From Thioclava nitratireducens (lineage in GTDB: Bacteria > Pseudomonadota > Alphaproteobacteria > Rhodobacterales > Rhodobacteraceae), in NCBI RefSeq assembly GCF_001940525.2, contig NZ_CP019437.1, positions 2,963,501 through 3,027,500 of the forward strand: a DNA stretch of 64,000 nt, read 5' to 3'. Position numbers and translations under genes: made by a program. The notes beneath the pieces are model-generated. The model was given only the letters and a program-made list of their open reading frames with translations, searched no databases and had not been told where the DNA came from. Positions 9,483 to 17,967 of this stretch are shown one piece after another; positions within the stretch are counted from its first letter, which is position 1; each line of letters begins with the position of its first letter.

Positions 9483-10508
9483 ATGAACCGATTTCTGGGT
9501 TATGTCTTCGTCGCGGCGCTCTCATTCGCTACGCCTGCCCTCGCGGAGGAGATGCGCGAGGTTCCGGTGTATTTCTCAGCCGGAGCGGATAACGCGGTTC
9601 TGAGCGATCGCATCAAGGGCTATGACAGCGTGATCTACACGATCGGCGCCGAGGCCGGTCAGACGATCGATATCAAGCTGTCCACGAACCACACCGCCAC
9701 GTATTTCAACCTCTACGGTCCCGGGAGCGGGCCCGGCGATCAGGCGATCATCAACAGCCAGTTCACGCCCGAGCTGAACCACTACACCGGCACGCTGCCG
9801 AGTTCGGGGACATACAAGATCTCGGTCTACATGATGCGCTCGGCGGCGCGGCGCGACGAGGTTGCGAATTTCGACATCCGGATCGGGATCACCGGGAAGA
9901 CCGGCGCCATCGTGCAGGGTGATTATGCCGACGGGCTGCAGGGCGGGCCGGATTTCTGGCAGGTCCAGACCGGCGATATCAACGATCCGCTGAACCTGCG
10001 CGCGGGGCCCTCGACCGGGGCTACGATCCTCGGCCGGTTCCCCGAGGGGGCGATCCTGCGCAACATGGGCTGCCGAATGGCCGAGGGTCAGCGCTGGTGC
10101 CAGGTCGCGGCCACCGAGGGCTCTCTGACCGGCTGGGTCGCAGGACGCTATCTGCGAGAAGGCTCTGCCCCGCCACCGCGCGTGGCCGAACCCGAGACCC
10201 GCGATCAGCAGGTCCAGTTCGCCCCCGGCACGAGCGGCGCGGTGCTGAGATCGACCCTCGCCCCCGGCGCTGCGGTCAACTACCGGCTCGGCGCGCGGGC
10301 CAAGCAGTTCCTGACGGCACAGCTCCAGACAGGCTCGCCTGCGGTGCATTTCAACATCTTCACCCCGGACGGCCAGCTTCTCTACGAGAGCCGCGGCGGT
10401 AGGCGCGACTATCGCGGACAGCTCTGGCTCAACGGCGAAAACCGGATCACGGTGTACAATATCGGCGACGCCCCTGCCCCCTTCACGATGATCGTCGGGA
10501 TCGAGTGA
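9483..10508 (+). CDS. Secreted PliG-like / SH3b / PliG-like protein (putative lysozyme inhibitor)
   Basis: I chose the ATG at 9483 because it follows a good ribosome site (GGAGGATC) and starts a clear signal peptide (cleavage near PALAEE); 341 residues. Residues ~22-134 resemble the E. coli g-type lysozyme inhibitor PliG as I recall it: an IKGYDSVIYTIGAEAGQ segment, a YFNLYGPGS segment, a TGTLPSSGTYKISVYMMR segment and an ARRDE...FDIRIGI ending. A bacterial SH3 domain follows (~150-225, with PLNLRAGPSTGA and WVAGRYL), and then a second, more diverged PliG-like domain (~237-341, ending FTMIVGIE). It is probably periplasmic, protecting peptidoglycan or binding cell wall. The inhibitor function is inferred. 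Confidence 0.75.
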   Translation: MNRFLGYVFVAALSFATPALAEEMREVPVYFSAGADNAVLSDRIKGYDSVIYTIGAEAGQTIDIKLSTNHTATYFNLYGPGSGPGDQAIINSQFTPELNHYTGTLPSSGTYKISVYMMRSAARRDEVANFDIRIGITGKTGAIVQGDYADGLQGGPDFWQVQTGDINDPLNLRAGPSTGATILGRFPEGAILRNMGCRMAEGQRWCQVAATEGSLTGWVAGRYLREGSAPPPRVAEPETRDQQVQFAPGTSGAVLRSTLAPGAAVNYRLGARAKQFLTAQLQTGSPAVHFNIFTPDGQLLYESRGGRRDYRGQLWLNGENRITVYNIGDAPAPFTMIVGIE

Positions 10509-10538
10509 GCGCGGGCGCGAACCCGGGAGGACAATCCA

Positions 10539-10958
10539 ATGAACAAGAGGACGACACTCACACGCAGGGCCGCCACCGCGGCCCTGGCGGGCGTGACCCT
10601 GAGCGCGCTCGCAGCCTGCGTTCCAGAGCCACCCGACGGACGGCCAAGCCCGCTCGACGGGCACTGGGTCGGTAGGTACACCCCTCAGAGCATGCGTGTG
10701 ATGGATCGGCCCTGCACGCCGGGCTACGGCGGGATATTCATCCGGGACGGCCGGGTTTCGGGCCAGGCCACCAACACCTACGGAGCTTCCTACAGGGTAA
10801 CCGGGCAAGTCGTCGGAGCCGACCGGATCGTCGGGAATTTCTACTTCCGAACGCGCTCTGTCGGCTCACTCAAGGGGCAGCTCGTCAAAGGGCGCCTCGT
10901 GGGGGATTATCAAAACGTCGACGGGTGCAGCGGCACCTGGGTCGCGACGCGACAGTGA
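10539..10958 (+). CDS. Small lipoprotein of unknown function
   Basis: The 139-residue product has a lipoprotein signal with lipobox LSALAAC, so the mature protein should start at Cys25 and be anchored to a membrane. The rest is a predicted all-beta domain rich in Gly (HWVGRYTPQ, GIFIRDGRVSGQA, VVGADRIVGNFYFR, GRLVGDYQNVDGCSGTW), reminiscent of small extracytoplasmic beta-barrel domains. It starts 30 bases after the PliG-like gene on the same strand behind a GGGAGGA ribosome site, so the two may be an envelope-defence or wall-related pair. I do not recognise a named family. Confidence 0.75.
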   Translation: MNKRTTLTRRAATAALAGVTLSALAACVPEPPDGRPSPLDGHWVGRYTPQSMRVMDRPCTPGYGGIFIRDGRVSGQATNTYGASYRVTGQVVGADRIVGNFYFRTRSVGSLKGQLVKGRLVGDYQNVDGCSGTWVATRQ

Positions 10959-10964
10959 GGAGGC

Positions 10965-11306
10965 TTACTCTGAAACCTTCTTCACGAATTGCGACTTCAG
11001 CCCCATCTGGCCGATGCCGGGCACCTTGCAGTCGATGTCGTGATCGCCGTCGACGAGACGGATGCCGCGCACCTTGGTGCCGACCTTCACCACCGAGGAG
11101 GAGCCCTTCACCTTGAGGTCCTTGATCACGGTCACCGTGTCGCCGTCGTTCAGCACGTTGCCCACCGCGTCGCGCACCTCCGCGGGCGCATCCGCGTCAC
11201 CCGAGGCCGACCATTCATGGCCGCATTCGGGACAGATCAGCAGGGCGTCCATCTCGTAGGTGAAGGACGAGTTGCATTCGGGGCACGGGGGCAAGGTATC
11301 GCTCAT
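10965..11306 (-). CDS. PhnA/YjdM-type zinc-ribbon protein
   Basis: The 113-residue product has an N-terminal zinc ribbon ([25 protein letters not shown]: cysteines at two CPEC knuckles, written across its span) followed by the PhnA/YjdM domain with [16 protein letters not shown] and [15 protein letters not shown]. The family's historic name 'alkylphosphonate uptake/phosphonoacetate hydrolase PhnA' is misleading; the zinc-ribbon family has no demonstrated phosphonate enzyme activity that I know of. It is convergent with the lipoprotein gene, with only 6 bases between stops, and the HD-domain gene lies 94 bases upstream on the same strand. Confidence 0.9.
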   Translation of the reverse strand: MSDTLPPCPECNSSFTYEMDALLICPECGHEWSASGDADAPAEVRDAVGNVLNDGDTVTVIKDLKVKGSSSVVKVGTKVRGIRLVDGDHDIDCKVPGIGQMGLKSQFVKKVSE

Positions 11307-11400
11307 GGGTCATGCCCTTAGTCTCGCGCGCCTGTTATCGCCAGAAAAATCTTTCTCCTGCGAGAAAAAGCGGGAAGCGATCTGTGCGGCTCCGGCCCGC

Positions 11401-12015
11401 TCAGGCTGCATCAGGCAAGCCGTGAACCTCGCCAGCGCGCAGGACCTCTGGCGCATAGGCCTTGCGGGAAAACACCTCGCGGACGTCCCCGACGAAGCTC
11501 TCCAGCGGGTCCATCGGATAGGCCGGATCGAAGCTCGACTGATCCCAGCGCTCGCAGAATTGCTCGCAGCTGCGATAACAGGGGTGGTCCTTGAATTTCT
11601 GGCGCTCCTCCGGGTCCCAACCGTAGTGATGGCCGTAATAGGCGATCTGGAAAATGCCGTGATGTTCGACCACCCACGAGACCTCCTCGCGGACATAGGG
11701 CCGCAGAATTTCCGCCGCCATCCGGTCGTGGTTCTGGGGCGCGAGCCGGTCGCCGATGTCGTGCAGCAGTGCCGCCACGATCCAGTCAAGATCCGCCCCG
11801 TCCCGCCGCGCCCGGGTCGCCGCCTGCAGCCCGTGTTCGAGCCGCGTGATCTGGTAGCCCGACAGCGTCTCCTCCGCCTGCGCGGCGAGTTCGCGCAACA
11901 ACCGATCCGCCGTTCCTGCAAGGAAAGGCTTCTCCAGCTCTTCGAGCAGTTCGTAATCTTCGCGGGTGCCGTCTTTCATCTGGATGAAGGAGACTGTCGG
12001 TCCGGATGCGGTCAT
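11401..12015 (-). CDS. HD-domain protein (putative diiron oxygenase or phosphohydrolase)
   Basis: The 204-residue cytoplasmic protein contains the HD pattern RLEH (His61), LLHDIGD (His85-Asp86), a further His in QNHDRMAAE (His96) and VVEHHG (His118/119), enough ligands for a dinuclear metal site. The spacing and the RLEHGLQAA / ALLHDIGD segments resemble the HD-domain mixed-valent diiron oxygenases PhnZ and TmpB as well as the COG4341 predicted phosphohydrolases. A long tail after the HD core (YGHHYGWDPEERQKFKDHP) is typical of COG4341. The nearby phnA gene tempts a phosphonate reading, but no phosphonate transporter or lyase gene is present in the window. Confidence 0.8.
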   Translation of the reverse strand: MTASGPTVSFIQMKDGTREDYELLEELEKPFLAGTADRLLRELAAQAEETLSGYQITRLEHGLQAATRARRDGADLDWIVAALLHDIGDRLAPQNHDRMAAEILRPYVREEVSWVVEHHGIFQIAYYGHHYGWDPEERQKFKDHPCYRSCEQFCERWDQSSFDPAYPMDPLESFVGDVREVFSRKAYAPEVLRAGEVHGLPDAA

Positions 12016-12141
12016 CTGCGGTCCTTCCGGTTGCGGGTTTCATTCCTTGGCCGCCTCGGGCCACACCGGACATCGTGACGCGGGATGGCGAAAATGGCCA
12101 GAGCGCGGCCGCACCTTCCAGTTTCACCCCGAACGGAAAGA

Positions 12142-12167
12142 GGCCCTCTCCGGGGGCGGAGAGGGCC
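12142..12167 (-). terminator. Strong hairpin, probable terminator of the ImmA unit
   Basis: A perfect 10-bp stem (GGCCCTCTCC / GGAGAGGGCC) encloses a 6-base loop. Read on the minus strand it is followed by TCTTT, and it lies after the ImmA stop and before the HD gene start. It occupies much of the 249-base gap 12016-12264, in which I see no gene. Confidence 0.5.
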
Positions 12168-12264
12168 AGTTTCGCCGATCAGGCTCATTAGTTTACCGCC
12201 CGAGCTGTTTTTAGTCTCGCCTGGGCCTTCTCGGCGTCTGGGACGAGCGCACCCGCCCCGGATC

Positions 12265-12789
12265 TCAGTATTGTTTCATCGCAATCTCGATGGTGCGTTC
12301 TGACACCCCGAAATAATGCGCAAGCTTGGGAACGTCGTTTCCATGTAGTGAGCGAGCAGCCTCAAGCGCTCCATCACCGAACAACAACGTTGCCGCAAAT
12401 TGATTGGCCTCGCGCTCTTCTTTCGGATCGGCGTAGAACATACTTTCAGAGCGATCCAGATATGCGACTGCGCCAAGCGGGTCTGTGTGATCCGCGTGCA
12501 GGTAGTAGTGGCCGATTTCGTGCAAAACCGCGAAACGCTGTGCGGTGACAGACTGCTCGCTGTTAACCTCGATGCGGTAGCCATTTGGAGCGAAAGCATC
12601 CTGCACCAAGCGCCCCGCCATTCTGCGAGGCAGCGGAGTACGAACCACATCGAAACCCAAAGCTTCCGCCAGAACCCGTACGGACTTCGCCTTGCCATCG
12701 ATTGACGGAGCAAAGTTGAAGTTCCTCAGCAGATGACGATGCTCGCCACTTTGCGGAAGACGCTTGAAGATGTCTCGTAAACTTTTCAA
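12265..12789 (-). CDS. ImmA/IrrE family metallopeptidase
   Basis: The 174-residue product holds the zincin motif in FAVLHEIGHYYLHADH (HEIGH, His/Glu zinc and catalytic residues) and the third-ligand helix EEREANQFAATLL, the standard arrangement of the ImmA/IrrE family whose members cleave repressors or regulate stress and mobile-element genes. The C terminus (LAHYFGVSERTIEIAMKQY) is the usual family ending. The start is a TTG at 12789 behind a very strong AAGGAGGTG ribosome site that overlaps the stop region of the preceding 81-residue gene; a GTG at 12793 is in another frame. By eye the base composition is clearly less GC-rich than its neighbours, suggesting recent transfer. No Xre-type repressor partner is adjacent. 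Confidence 0.85.
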   Translation of the reverse strand: MKSLRDIFKRLPQSGEHRHLLRNFNFAPSIDGKAKSVRVLAEALGFDVVRTPLPRRMAGRLVQDAFAPNGYRIEVNSEQSVTAQRFAVLHEIGHYYLHADHTDPLGAVAYLDRSESMFYADPKEEREANQFAATLLFGDGALEAARSLHGNDVPKLAHYFGVSERTIEIAMKQY

Positions 12790-12800
12790 TCACACCTCCT

Positions 12801-13046
12801 TCAGTGCAGCGCCATCTCGCGCGCGGTCATCAGGGTGACGGTGGTCGCACCGCCGCCCATCCGGATATCGGTCACGTCGAGCGCGTGGTGATCGAGGTCG
12901 CCGCCGAGGCAGGCGATCTCGGTGCCCGTGAAAGTCGCGTCGATCAGCGAGGTCAGCCCCTCGCCCACCAGCTCGGCCTCGATGCCACCGGGGATGCGGC
13001 GCGTCGTTTTGGGGGTCACCCGCTTATTGCCGACGATCAGGTCCAA
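12801..13046 (-). CDS. Small protein of unknown function between nrdJ and the ImmA gene
   Basis: This is an 81-residue frame with a TTG start at 13046 preceded by AAGGAGCGG at good spacing. The product (MDLIVGNKRVTPKTTRR...) is Thr/Gly rich with alternating hydrophobic residues, suggesting a small beta-rich domain. I recognise no family. Its stop is 11 bases before the ImmA TTG, so the two are probably translated from one message. The frame stays open further upstream without an ATG. Its GC content matches the chromosome, unlike ImmA. It could be part of an nrdJ-linked unit or a partner of the peptidase. Confidence 0.55.
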   Translation of the reverse strand: MDLIVGNKRVTPKTTRRIPGGIEAELVGEGLTSLIDATFTGTEIACLGGDLDHHALDVTDIRMGGGATTVTLMTAREMALH

Positions 13047-13175
13047 TTTCCGCTCCTTGCCGCCTTTGGCGGTCGTTTCTGTCCCTCGGGCCGCGCCCGT
13101 CTTCCCTCGGCCCGGACAGACCGGACCGCGCCGTCGTCGTCGGGGCCCCGGCCGCCAGACCGAGACCCCTGTCCC

Positions 13176-16100
13176 TCAAGAGCAACCGCTGGTCGCCCCG
13201 CAGGTGTTGCACTTCATGCAGGTGCCGTTGCGCACCAGCGTGTAGTTGCCGCAATCTCCGCAAGCTTCGCCCTCGTAGCCCTGCATCTTCGCCTTGGCGC
13301 GGGCATCCATCTGGACCGAGCCCGAGGAGACCGCGGTGGAGCTGGAGGCACGGGCCTGCGCGCTTTGCGCGGGCATCTGCGAGGTCACCACTTCCACGCC
13401 GCCCTGCAGAGCCATCAGCTCTTGCGGCAGGCGCTTGCGCAGATAGCCGGTCGAGGAAATCTGGCGCAGCACTTCGAGCGACTTCGAAGCGTTCTCGGAC
13501 ATCGGCTCGACATTGCCGTCGGCGCGCTTGCCCTCGTTCTCGCCACCGCCCAGATCGTCGAAGCTGGTGCCCTGCGGCTTGATATGCGCAAGGTCGGTGC
13601 GGTCGAGATAGGACACGGCCAGTTCGCGGAACACGTAGTCGAGGATCGAGGTCGCGTTCTTGATCGAGTCGTTGCCCTGCACCATCCCGGCCGGTTCGAA
13701 CTTGGTGAAGGTGAAGGCGTCCACGAACTCCTCCAGCGGCACGCCGTATTGCAGGCCCACCGACACGGCGATCGCGAAGTTGTTCATCATCGCCCGGAAG
13801 CCAGCGCCTTCCTTGTGCATGTCGATGAAGATCTCGCCCAACGTGCCGTCATGGTATTCGCCGGTGCGCAGATAGACCTTGTGACCGCCCACGACCGCCT
13901 TCTGGGTGTAGCCCTTGCGACGTTCGGGGAGCTTCTCGCGGTGGCTGCGGACGATCTCCTTGACCAGCACCTTCTCGACGATCTTCTCGGCGAGCACGGC
14001 GGCCTTTTCCTGGGTCGAGCCGGTGGCGAGGATTTCCTCGGCCTCCTCGTCATCCTCGACCAGCGCGGCGGCCAGCGGCTGCGACAGTTTCGACCCGTCA
14101 CGGTAGAGCGCATTGGCCTTGATCCCGAGCGACCAGCTGAGCTCGTAAGCCGCTTTCACGTCTTCGATCGAGGCGTGGTTCGCCATGTTGATCGTCTTCG
14201 AGATCGCGCCCGAGATGAAGCTCTGCGCGGCAGCCATCATGTGGATGTGGCTCTCGACGCTGAGGTAGCGCTTGCCCTTCTTGCCGCAGGGATTGGCGCA
14301 GTCGAACACGCTCAGGTGCTCGTCCTTCAGGTGCGGTGCGCCTTCCAGCGTCATCGTCCCGCAGACATGGTCGTTCGCGGCGTCGATCTGCTTCTTGGTG
14401 AAGCCGAGGTGACGCAGCATGTCGAAGGTCGGATCGTTCAGCTTCTCGGCCGGGATGCCCAGCGTCTGGGTGCAGAACTCCTCGCCCAGCGTCCACTGGT
14501 TGAAGACGAAGCGGATATCGAAGGCGGTCGGCAGCGCGGCCTCGACCTTCTCGATCTCGCGCGGGCCGAAGCCGTGGCCGATCAGCGCGGTGGTGTTGAT
14601 GTCGGGGCAGTTGCCAAGGCTGGCGTGGCCCACGGCATAGGCGATGATCTCTTCGATCTGCGCCGAGCTATAGCCCAGCGTTTCGAGCGCGCCCGGCACC
14701 GAGCGGTTGATGATCTTGAAGTAGCCGCCGCCTGCAAGCTTCTTGAATTTCACCAGCGCGAAGTCCGGCTCGATCCCGGTGGTGTCGCAATCCATTACCA
14801 GACCGATCGTCCCGGTCGGCGCGATCACCGACACCTGCGCGTTGCGGTAGCCGTGCTGCTCGCCCAGGGCCAGCGCCTCGTCCCAGGATTGCTTGGCCAG
14901 CGCGATCAGTTCCGGATCGGGGCAGCCCTTGTGATCGAGCGCGACCGGCTTGATCTCGAGGCTCTCGTAGCCATCGCTCTTGCCGTAAGCGGCGTTGCGG
15001 TGGTTGCGGATGACGCGGAGCATATGCTTCGAGTTCTTCTCGTAGCCCGGGAACGCGCCCAACTCGCCCGCCATCTCGGCCGAAGTGGCGTAGGAGACAC
15101 CGGTCATCACGGCGGTCAGCGCGCCACACAGCGCCCGGCCCTCTTTCGAGTCGTAGCCCAGACCCATGTTCATCAGCAGGCCGCCGATATTGGCATAGCC
15201 GAGGCCCAGCGTGCGGAAGTCGTAGCTGCGCTGCGCGATTTCCTTCGAGGGGAACTGCGCCATCAGCACCGAAATTTCCAGCGTCACGGTCCACAGGCGG
15301 GTGGCGTGCATGTAGCTTTCGGCGTCGAACTTGCCGTCCTTGTAGAAGGTCAGCAGGTTCATCGAGGCAAGGTTACAGGCCGTGTCGTCGAGGAACATGT
15401 ATTCCGAGCACGGGTTCGAGCCGCGGATCGGGCCGTCCTCGGGGCAGGTGTGCCATTCGTTGACGGTGTCGTGGAACTGGATGCCCGGATCGGCGCAGGC
15501 CCATGCGGCGTGGCCAACCTGCTCCCACAGCTCGCGCGCCTTCACGGTCTTCGCGACCTTGCCGTCGGTGCGGCGGATCAGTTCCCAATCGGCATCGTCC
15601 TTCACCGCTTTCAGGAAGGCGTTGGTGACCCGCACCGAGTTGTTCGAGTTCTGGCCCGAAACCGAAACATAGGCTTCCGAGTCCCAATCGGTGTCGTAGG
15701 TCGGGAATTCGATCGAGCTGTAGCCCTGCCGTGCATATTGCAGCACGCGGTTGATGTAGGTCTCCGGGATCATCACGCGCTTGGCGGATTTGATCGCGGC
15801 TTTCAGCGCCTCGTTCTGAGTCGGATCGACCGAGGTCTCGTCGGAGCCGTCGAATTCGCGGATCGCGGCGAAGATGCCGTTCAGCTCGCGCTCATGCAGT
15901 TTGGAGCCCGCGACCAGCGAGGCCACTTTCTGCTCTTCGATGACCTTCCAGTTGACGAATTCCTCGATATCCGGGTGATCCATGTCGCAGATCACCATCT
16001 TCGCGGCGCGGCGCGTGGTGCCGCCCGACTTGATCGCGCCCGCCGCGCGGTCGCCGATCTTGAGGAAGCCCATCAGGCCGGAGGATTTGCCACCGCCCGA

Positions 16101-16835
16101 GAGGCTCTCGCCTTCGGCGCGCAGGCTAGAGAAGTTGGTGCCCGTGCCCGAGCCGTATTTGAACAGGCGCGCCTCGCGGACCCAGAGGTCCATGATCCCG
16201 CCCTCTTTCACCAGATCGTCCGAGACCGACTGGATGAAGCAGGCATGGGGCTGCGGATGCTCGTAGGCCGAGGTCGAGGAGGTCAGCTTGCCGGTCTTGT
16301 GATCGACATAGAAGTGGCCCTGACCGGGACCGTCGATGCCGTAGGCCCAGTGCAGGCCGGTGTTGAACCATTGCGGCGAGTTCGGCGCGGCCATCTGTTC
16401 GGCCAGCATGAAGCGCATCTCGTCATAGTAAGCCTGCGCATCAGCTTCCGTGGTGAAGTAGCCGCCCTTCCAGCCCCAATAGCACCAGGCACCGGCGAGA
16501 CGGTCGAACACTTGCTTGGCCGAGCTTTCGCCCGTGAAGCGCGCCTCTTCGGGGAGTTGGGCCAGCGCCTCTTCATCGGGAACCGAGCGCCACAGGAATT
16601 CCGGCACGCCCTTTTCCTTGACCTTCTTCAGCGCCGCCGGGACGCCGGCCTTGCGGAAGTATTTCTGCGCCAGAACGTCCGAGGCGACCTGGCTCCAACC
16701 GCCGGGCACTTCGACCGACTCGTTGCGGAACACCACCTTGCCGTCGGGATTGCGAATCTCGGATGCGGTCGTCGTGAACTCAAGCGCGCCGTAGGCGCCG
16801 GTTTCGTCGGTGGTGAACTTGCGTTCGATCTTCAT
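13176..16835 (-). CDS. nrdJ: Adenosylcobalamin-dependent class II ribonucleoside-diphosphate reductase
   Basis: The 1219-residue enzyme reduces ribonucleotides to deoxyribonucleotides using a radical generated from adenosylcobalamin, so it works with or without oxygen. Visible class II features are [27 protein letters not shown] and [12 protein letters not shown] (active-site and substrate loops), and [21 protein letters not shown], which carries the conserved PTGT loop. The C terminus ends in a cysteine-rich zinc ribbon ([20 protein letters not shown]) serving as the thiol redox tail. I see no N-terminal ATP cone. Length and order fit alphaproteobacterial NrdJ. No nrdAB genes are present here. 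The 520-base upstream region carries NrdR-like boxes, described separately. Confidence 0.97.
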   Translation of the reverse strand: MKIERKFTTDETGAYGALEFTTTASEIRNPDGKVVFRNESVEVPGGWSQVASDVLAQKYFRKAGVPAALKKVKEKGVPEFLWRSVPDEEALAQLPEEARFTGESSAKQVFDRLAGAWCYWGWKGGYFTTEADAQAYYDEMRFMLAEQMAAPNSPQWFNTGLHWAYGIDGPGQGHFYVDHKTGKLTSSTSAYEHPQPHACFIQSVSDDLVKEGGIMDLWVREARLFKYGSGTGTNFSSLRAEGESLSGGGKSSGLMGFLKIGDRAAGAIKSGGTTRRAAKMVICDMDHPDIEEFVNWKVIEEQKVASLVAGSKLHERELNGIFAAIREFDGSDETSVDPTQNEALKAAIKSAKRVMIPETYINRVLQYARQGYSSIEFPTYDTDWDSEAYVSVSGQNSNNSVRVTNAFLKAVKDDADWELIRRTDGKVAKTVKARELWEQVGHAAWACADPGIQFHDTVNEWHTCPEDGPIRGSNPCSEYMFLDDTACNLASMNLLTFYKDGKFDAESYMHATRLWTVTLEISVLMAQFPSKEIAQRSYDFRTLGLGYANIGGLLMNMGLGYDSKEGRALCGALTAVMTGVSYATSAEMAGELGAFPGYEKNSKHMLRVIRNHRNAAYGKSDGYESLEIKPVALDHKGCPDPELIALAKQSWDEALALGEQHGYRNAQVSVIAPTGTIGLVMDCDTTGIEPDFALVKFKKLAGGGYFKIINRSVPGALETLGYSSAQIEEIIAYAVGHASLGNCPDINTTALIGHGFGPREIEKVEAALPTAFDIRFVFNQWTLGEEFCTQTLGIPAEKLNDPTFDMLRHLGFTKKQIDAANDHVCGTMTLEGAPHLKDEHLSVFDCANPCGKKGKRYLSVESHIHMMAAAQSFISGAISKTINMANHASIEDVKAAYELSWSLGIKANALYRDGSKLSQPLAAALVEDDEEAEEILATGSTQEKAAVLAEKIVEKVLVKEIVRSHREKLPERRKGYTQKAVVGGHKVYLRTGEYHDGTLGEIFIDMHKEGAGFRAMMNNFAIAVSVGLQYGVPLEEFVDAFTFTKFEPAGMVQGNDSIKNATSILDYVFRELAVSYLDRTDLAHIKPQGTSFDDLGGGENEGKRADGNVEPMSENASKSLEVLRQISSTGYLRKRLPQELMALQGGVEVVTSQMPAQSAQARASSSTAVSSGSVQMDARAKAKMQGYEGEACGDCGNYTLVRNGTCMKCNTCGATSGCS

Positions 16836-16984
16836 TGCCCTGTCCCCGTTTGCAGTCAGTCAAATCCGGTGTCGGCGGGAGCCGCAGAGAACAGAAAGCC
16901 CGGGCCTCGCAGTCGACACCGCGAGGGCTGCGCGCCCCGGATTCGGGGGTGCAATGTCCGAAATCTGTCCCTTGGCCCTAGGCC

Positions 16985-17000
16985 CCACTACATCTGGTGG
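16985..17000. promoter_or_regulatory. nrdJ: NrdR-like box (proximal)
   Basis: CCACTACATCTGGTGG is an imperfect palindrome about 150 bases before the nrdJ start. In the opposite orientation it agrees with the distal box at 17317-17332 at 13 of 16 positions. NrdR is the ATP/dATP-sensing repressor of ribonucleotide reductase genes, and its boxes have the general form ACACWATATATWGTGT with lineage variants. No obvious second box lies 31-32 bases away. Confidence 0.45.
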
Positions 17001-17216
17001 GTCGGCCTCCGACACCACACAACCTGCCGTAGGCGCTCCGAGCCGTCAACGAAACTTTCACCTTGAGTCAGTCCATTTTTCAGTTGACCGGCCCCAAGGG
17101 AAGCGGACTCCACGATTCCTCCACATTTGGTTAACGCTGGGACGCCGCGCTGCGGCACCAATAAGGGCCAAATTTCATTGAGGATTCCCGCGCGTTTGCG
17201 GCTCATCTGGGAATTT

Positions 17217-17247
17217 CAATCCACAGCACGCAATATCTTGTGGATAG
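17217..17247. promoter_or_regulatory. Two DnaA-box-like sites upstream of nrdJ
   Basis: TGTGGATAG at 17239-17247 differs from the DnaA consensus TGTGGATAA at one position, and CAATCCACAG at 17217-17226 resembles it more weakly in the other orientation. They lie beside the distal NrdR-like boxes. DnaA is known to control nrd genes in E. coli; a role here is inferred. Confidence 0.35.
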
Positions 17248-17284
17248 CGGCGCTGGCTTTGCGCAAAAAATGGGCAAATTCGCG

Positions 17285-17332
17285 GATCGTGTCGCTAGTG
17301 CCACAATCAAGACCTGCCACTAGATGTAGTCA
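17285..17332. promoter_or_regulatory. nrdJ: Tandem NrdR-like boxes (distal), 32-bp spacing
   Basis: CCACTAGATGTAGTCA (17317-17332) is a near-perfect palindrome, and a degenerate partner sharing the CTAGTG half lies at 17285-17300. Their centres are 32 bases apart, about three helical turns, the spacing expected for paired NrdR sites. They are 450 bases before nrdJ and just downstream, in nrdJ direction, of tRNA-Pro. If they cover the nrdJ promoter, the message has a long 5' leader. The gap 16836-17358 holds no supported gene. Confidence 0.5.
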
Positions 17333-17358
17333 GGGCCGGAATCGGCAATTTGGAGGGA

Positions 17359-17435
17359 TGGTCGGGGCGGCGAGATTCGAACTCACGACCTTCTGTACCC
17401 AAAACAGACGCGCTACCAGGCTGCGCTACGCCCCG
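17359..17435 (-). tRNA. tRNA-Pro (anticodon UGG), CCA encoded
   Basis: Read on the minus strand, the acceptor stem CGGGGCG pairs with CGCCCCG, followed by discriminator A and an encoded CCA. The anticodon stem TCTGT/ACAGA encloses the loop TTTGGGT, giving anticodon TGG, which reads proline CCN codons. The T arm has the normal GTTCGAATC loop and the D arm has AGCCTGGTAGC. Length is 77 bases with CCA. Confidence 0.95.
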
Positions 17436-17475
17436 ACGCCCTCTCCTTACAAAGAGGTTCGGCACAAGGAAAGGG

Positions 17476-17967
17476 TCATTCGCAGGGAAATGCGGCTTGT
17501 GCCGGATCGACGCTGGGATGCGCAAGCACCGCACCCGGCGCGATCCCGTAGCGCGCGGCCATCCCGGCATTGATCTCGAGCACGTAGCGTACCGGCGCGC
17601 CGGAAGGAATCGGCGTGTCGTCATTGGGAGTGGTGTTCGCCGCGACCTTCACCACGCGTCCTGCCGGATCGATGAAAACCATATCGAGCGGCAGCGGCGT
17701 GTCGTGCATCCAGAAGGCGACCTCGCGCGGGCGGTCATAGATGAAGAGCATCCCTGCCCCCGCCTCCATCTCGCGCCGACCCATCAGGCCCTGCGCACGC
17801 TCTGCACTGTCATCGGCAATCTCGATGGTGAAATTCACCAACTGGCCATCCGTGCGCAGAATCGCGAGATCGTCCCGGCATTGCGCTCCGTCCGCCGCGG
17901 CGATGCCCGGCGCCAAACTCAGAAGAAGGGCGGCGCTCAGCGCCCGGATTTCAAACCAGCATCCCAT
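17476..17967 (-). CDS. Secreted DUF192 family protein
   Basis: From the ATG at 17967 (MGCWFEIRAL) the product is 163 residues with a signal peptide ending near GIAAADG. The remainder is the DUF192 domain: RAQGLMGRREMEAGAGMLFIYD, VAFWMHDTPLPLDMVFID and ALEVNAG-like VLEINAGMAARYGI. The family is small, extracytoplasmic and of unknown biochemistry. Its start lies 31 bases inside the 3' end of the cold-shock gene on the same strand, so the pair is probably one transcript. A longer frame to 18021 exists but lacks a signal peptide at its start. Confidence 0.88.
   Translation of the reverse strand: MGCWFEIRALSAALLLSLAPGIAAADGAQCRDDLAILRTDGQLVNFTIEIADDSAERAQGLMGRREMEAGAGMLFIYDRPREVAFWMHDTPLPLDMVFIDPAGRVVKVAANTTPNDDTPIPSGAPVRYVLEINAGMAARYGIAPGAVLAHPSVDPAQAAFPCE

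Noticed and set aside
10965..11306. Phosphonoacetate hydrolase
   Set aside because: The gene is the small zinc-ribbon PhnA/YjdM family, not the alkaline-phosphatase-like enzyme that shares the name.
12804..17066. A 1420-codon open frame on the plus strand
   Set aside because: It lies exactly opposite nrdJ and the sequence is His/Arg/Val/Leu-rich antisense of a high-GC gene; there is no domain and no start context.
16836..17358. Cobalamin riboswitch upstream of nrdJ
   Set aside because: I looked for a B12 box and the conserved core on the minus strand and found none; a CAACCTGCCG string is on the wrong strand. NrdR-like boxes explain the region better.
17127..17573. A 148-codon plus-strand frame
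   Set aside because: It crosses the tRNA-Pro gene and the DUF192 gene on the other strand.
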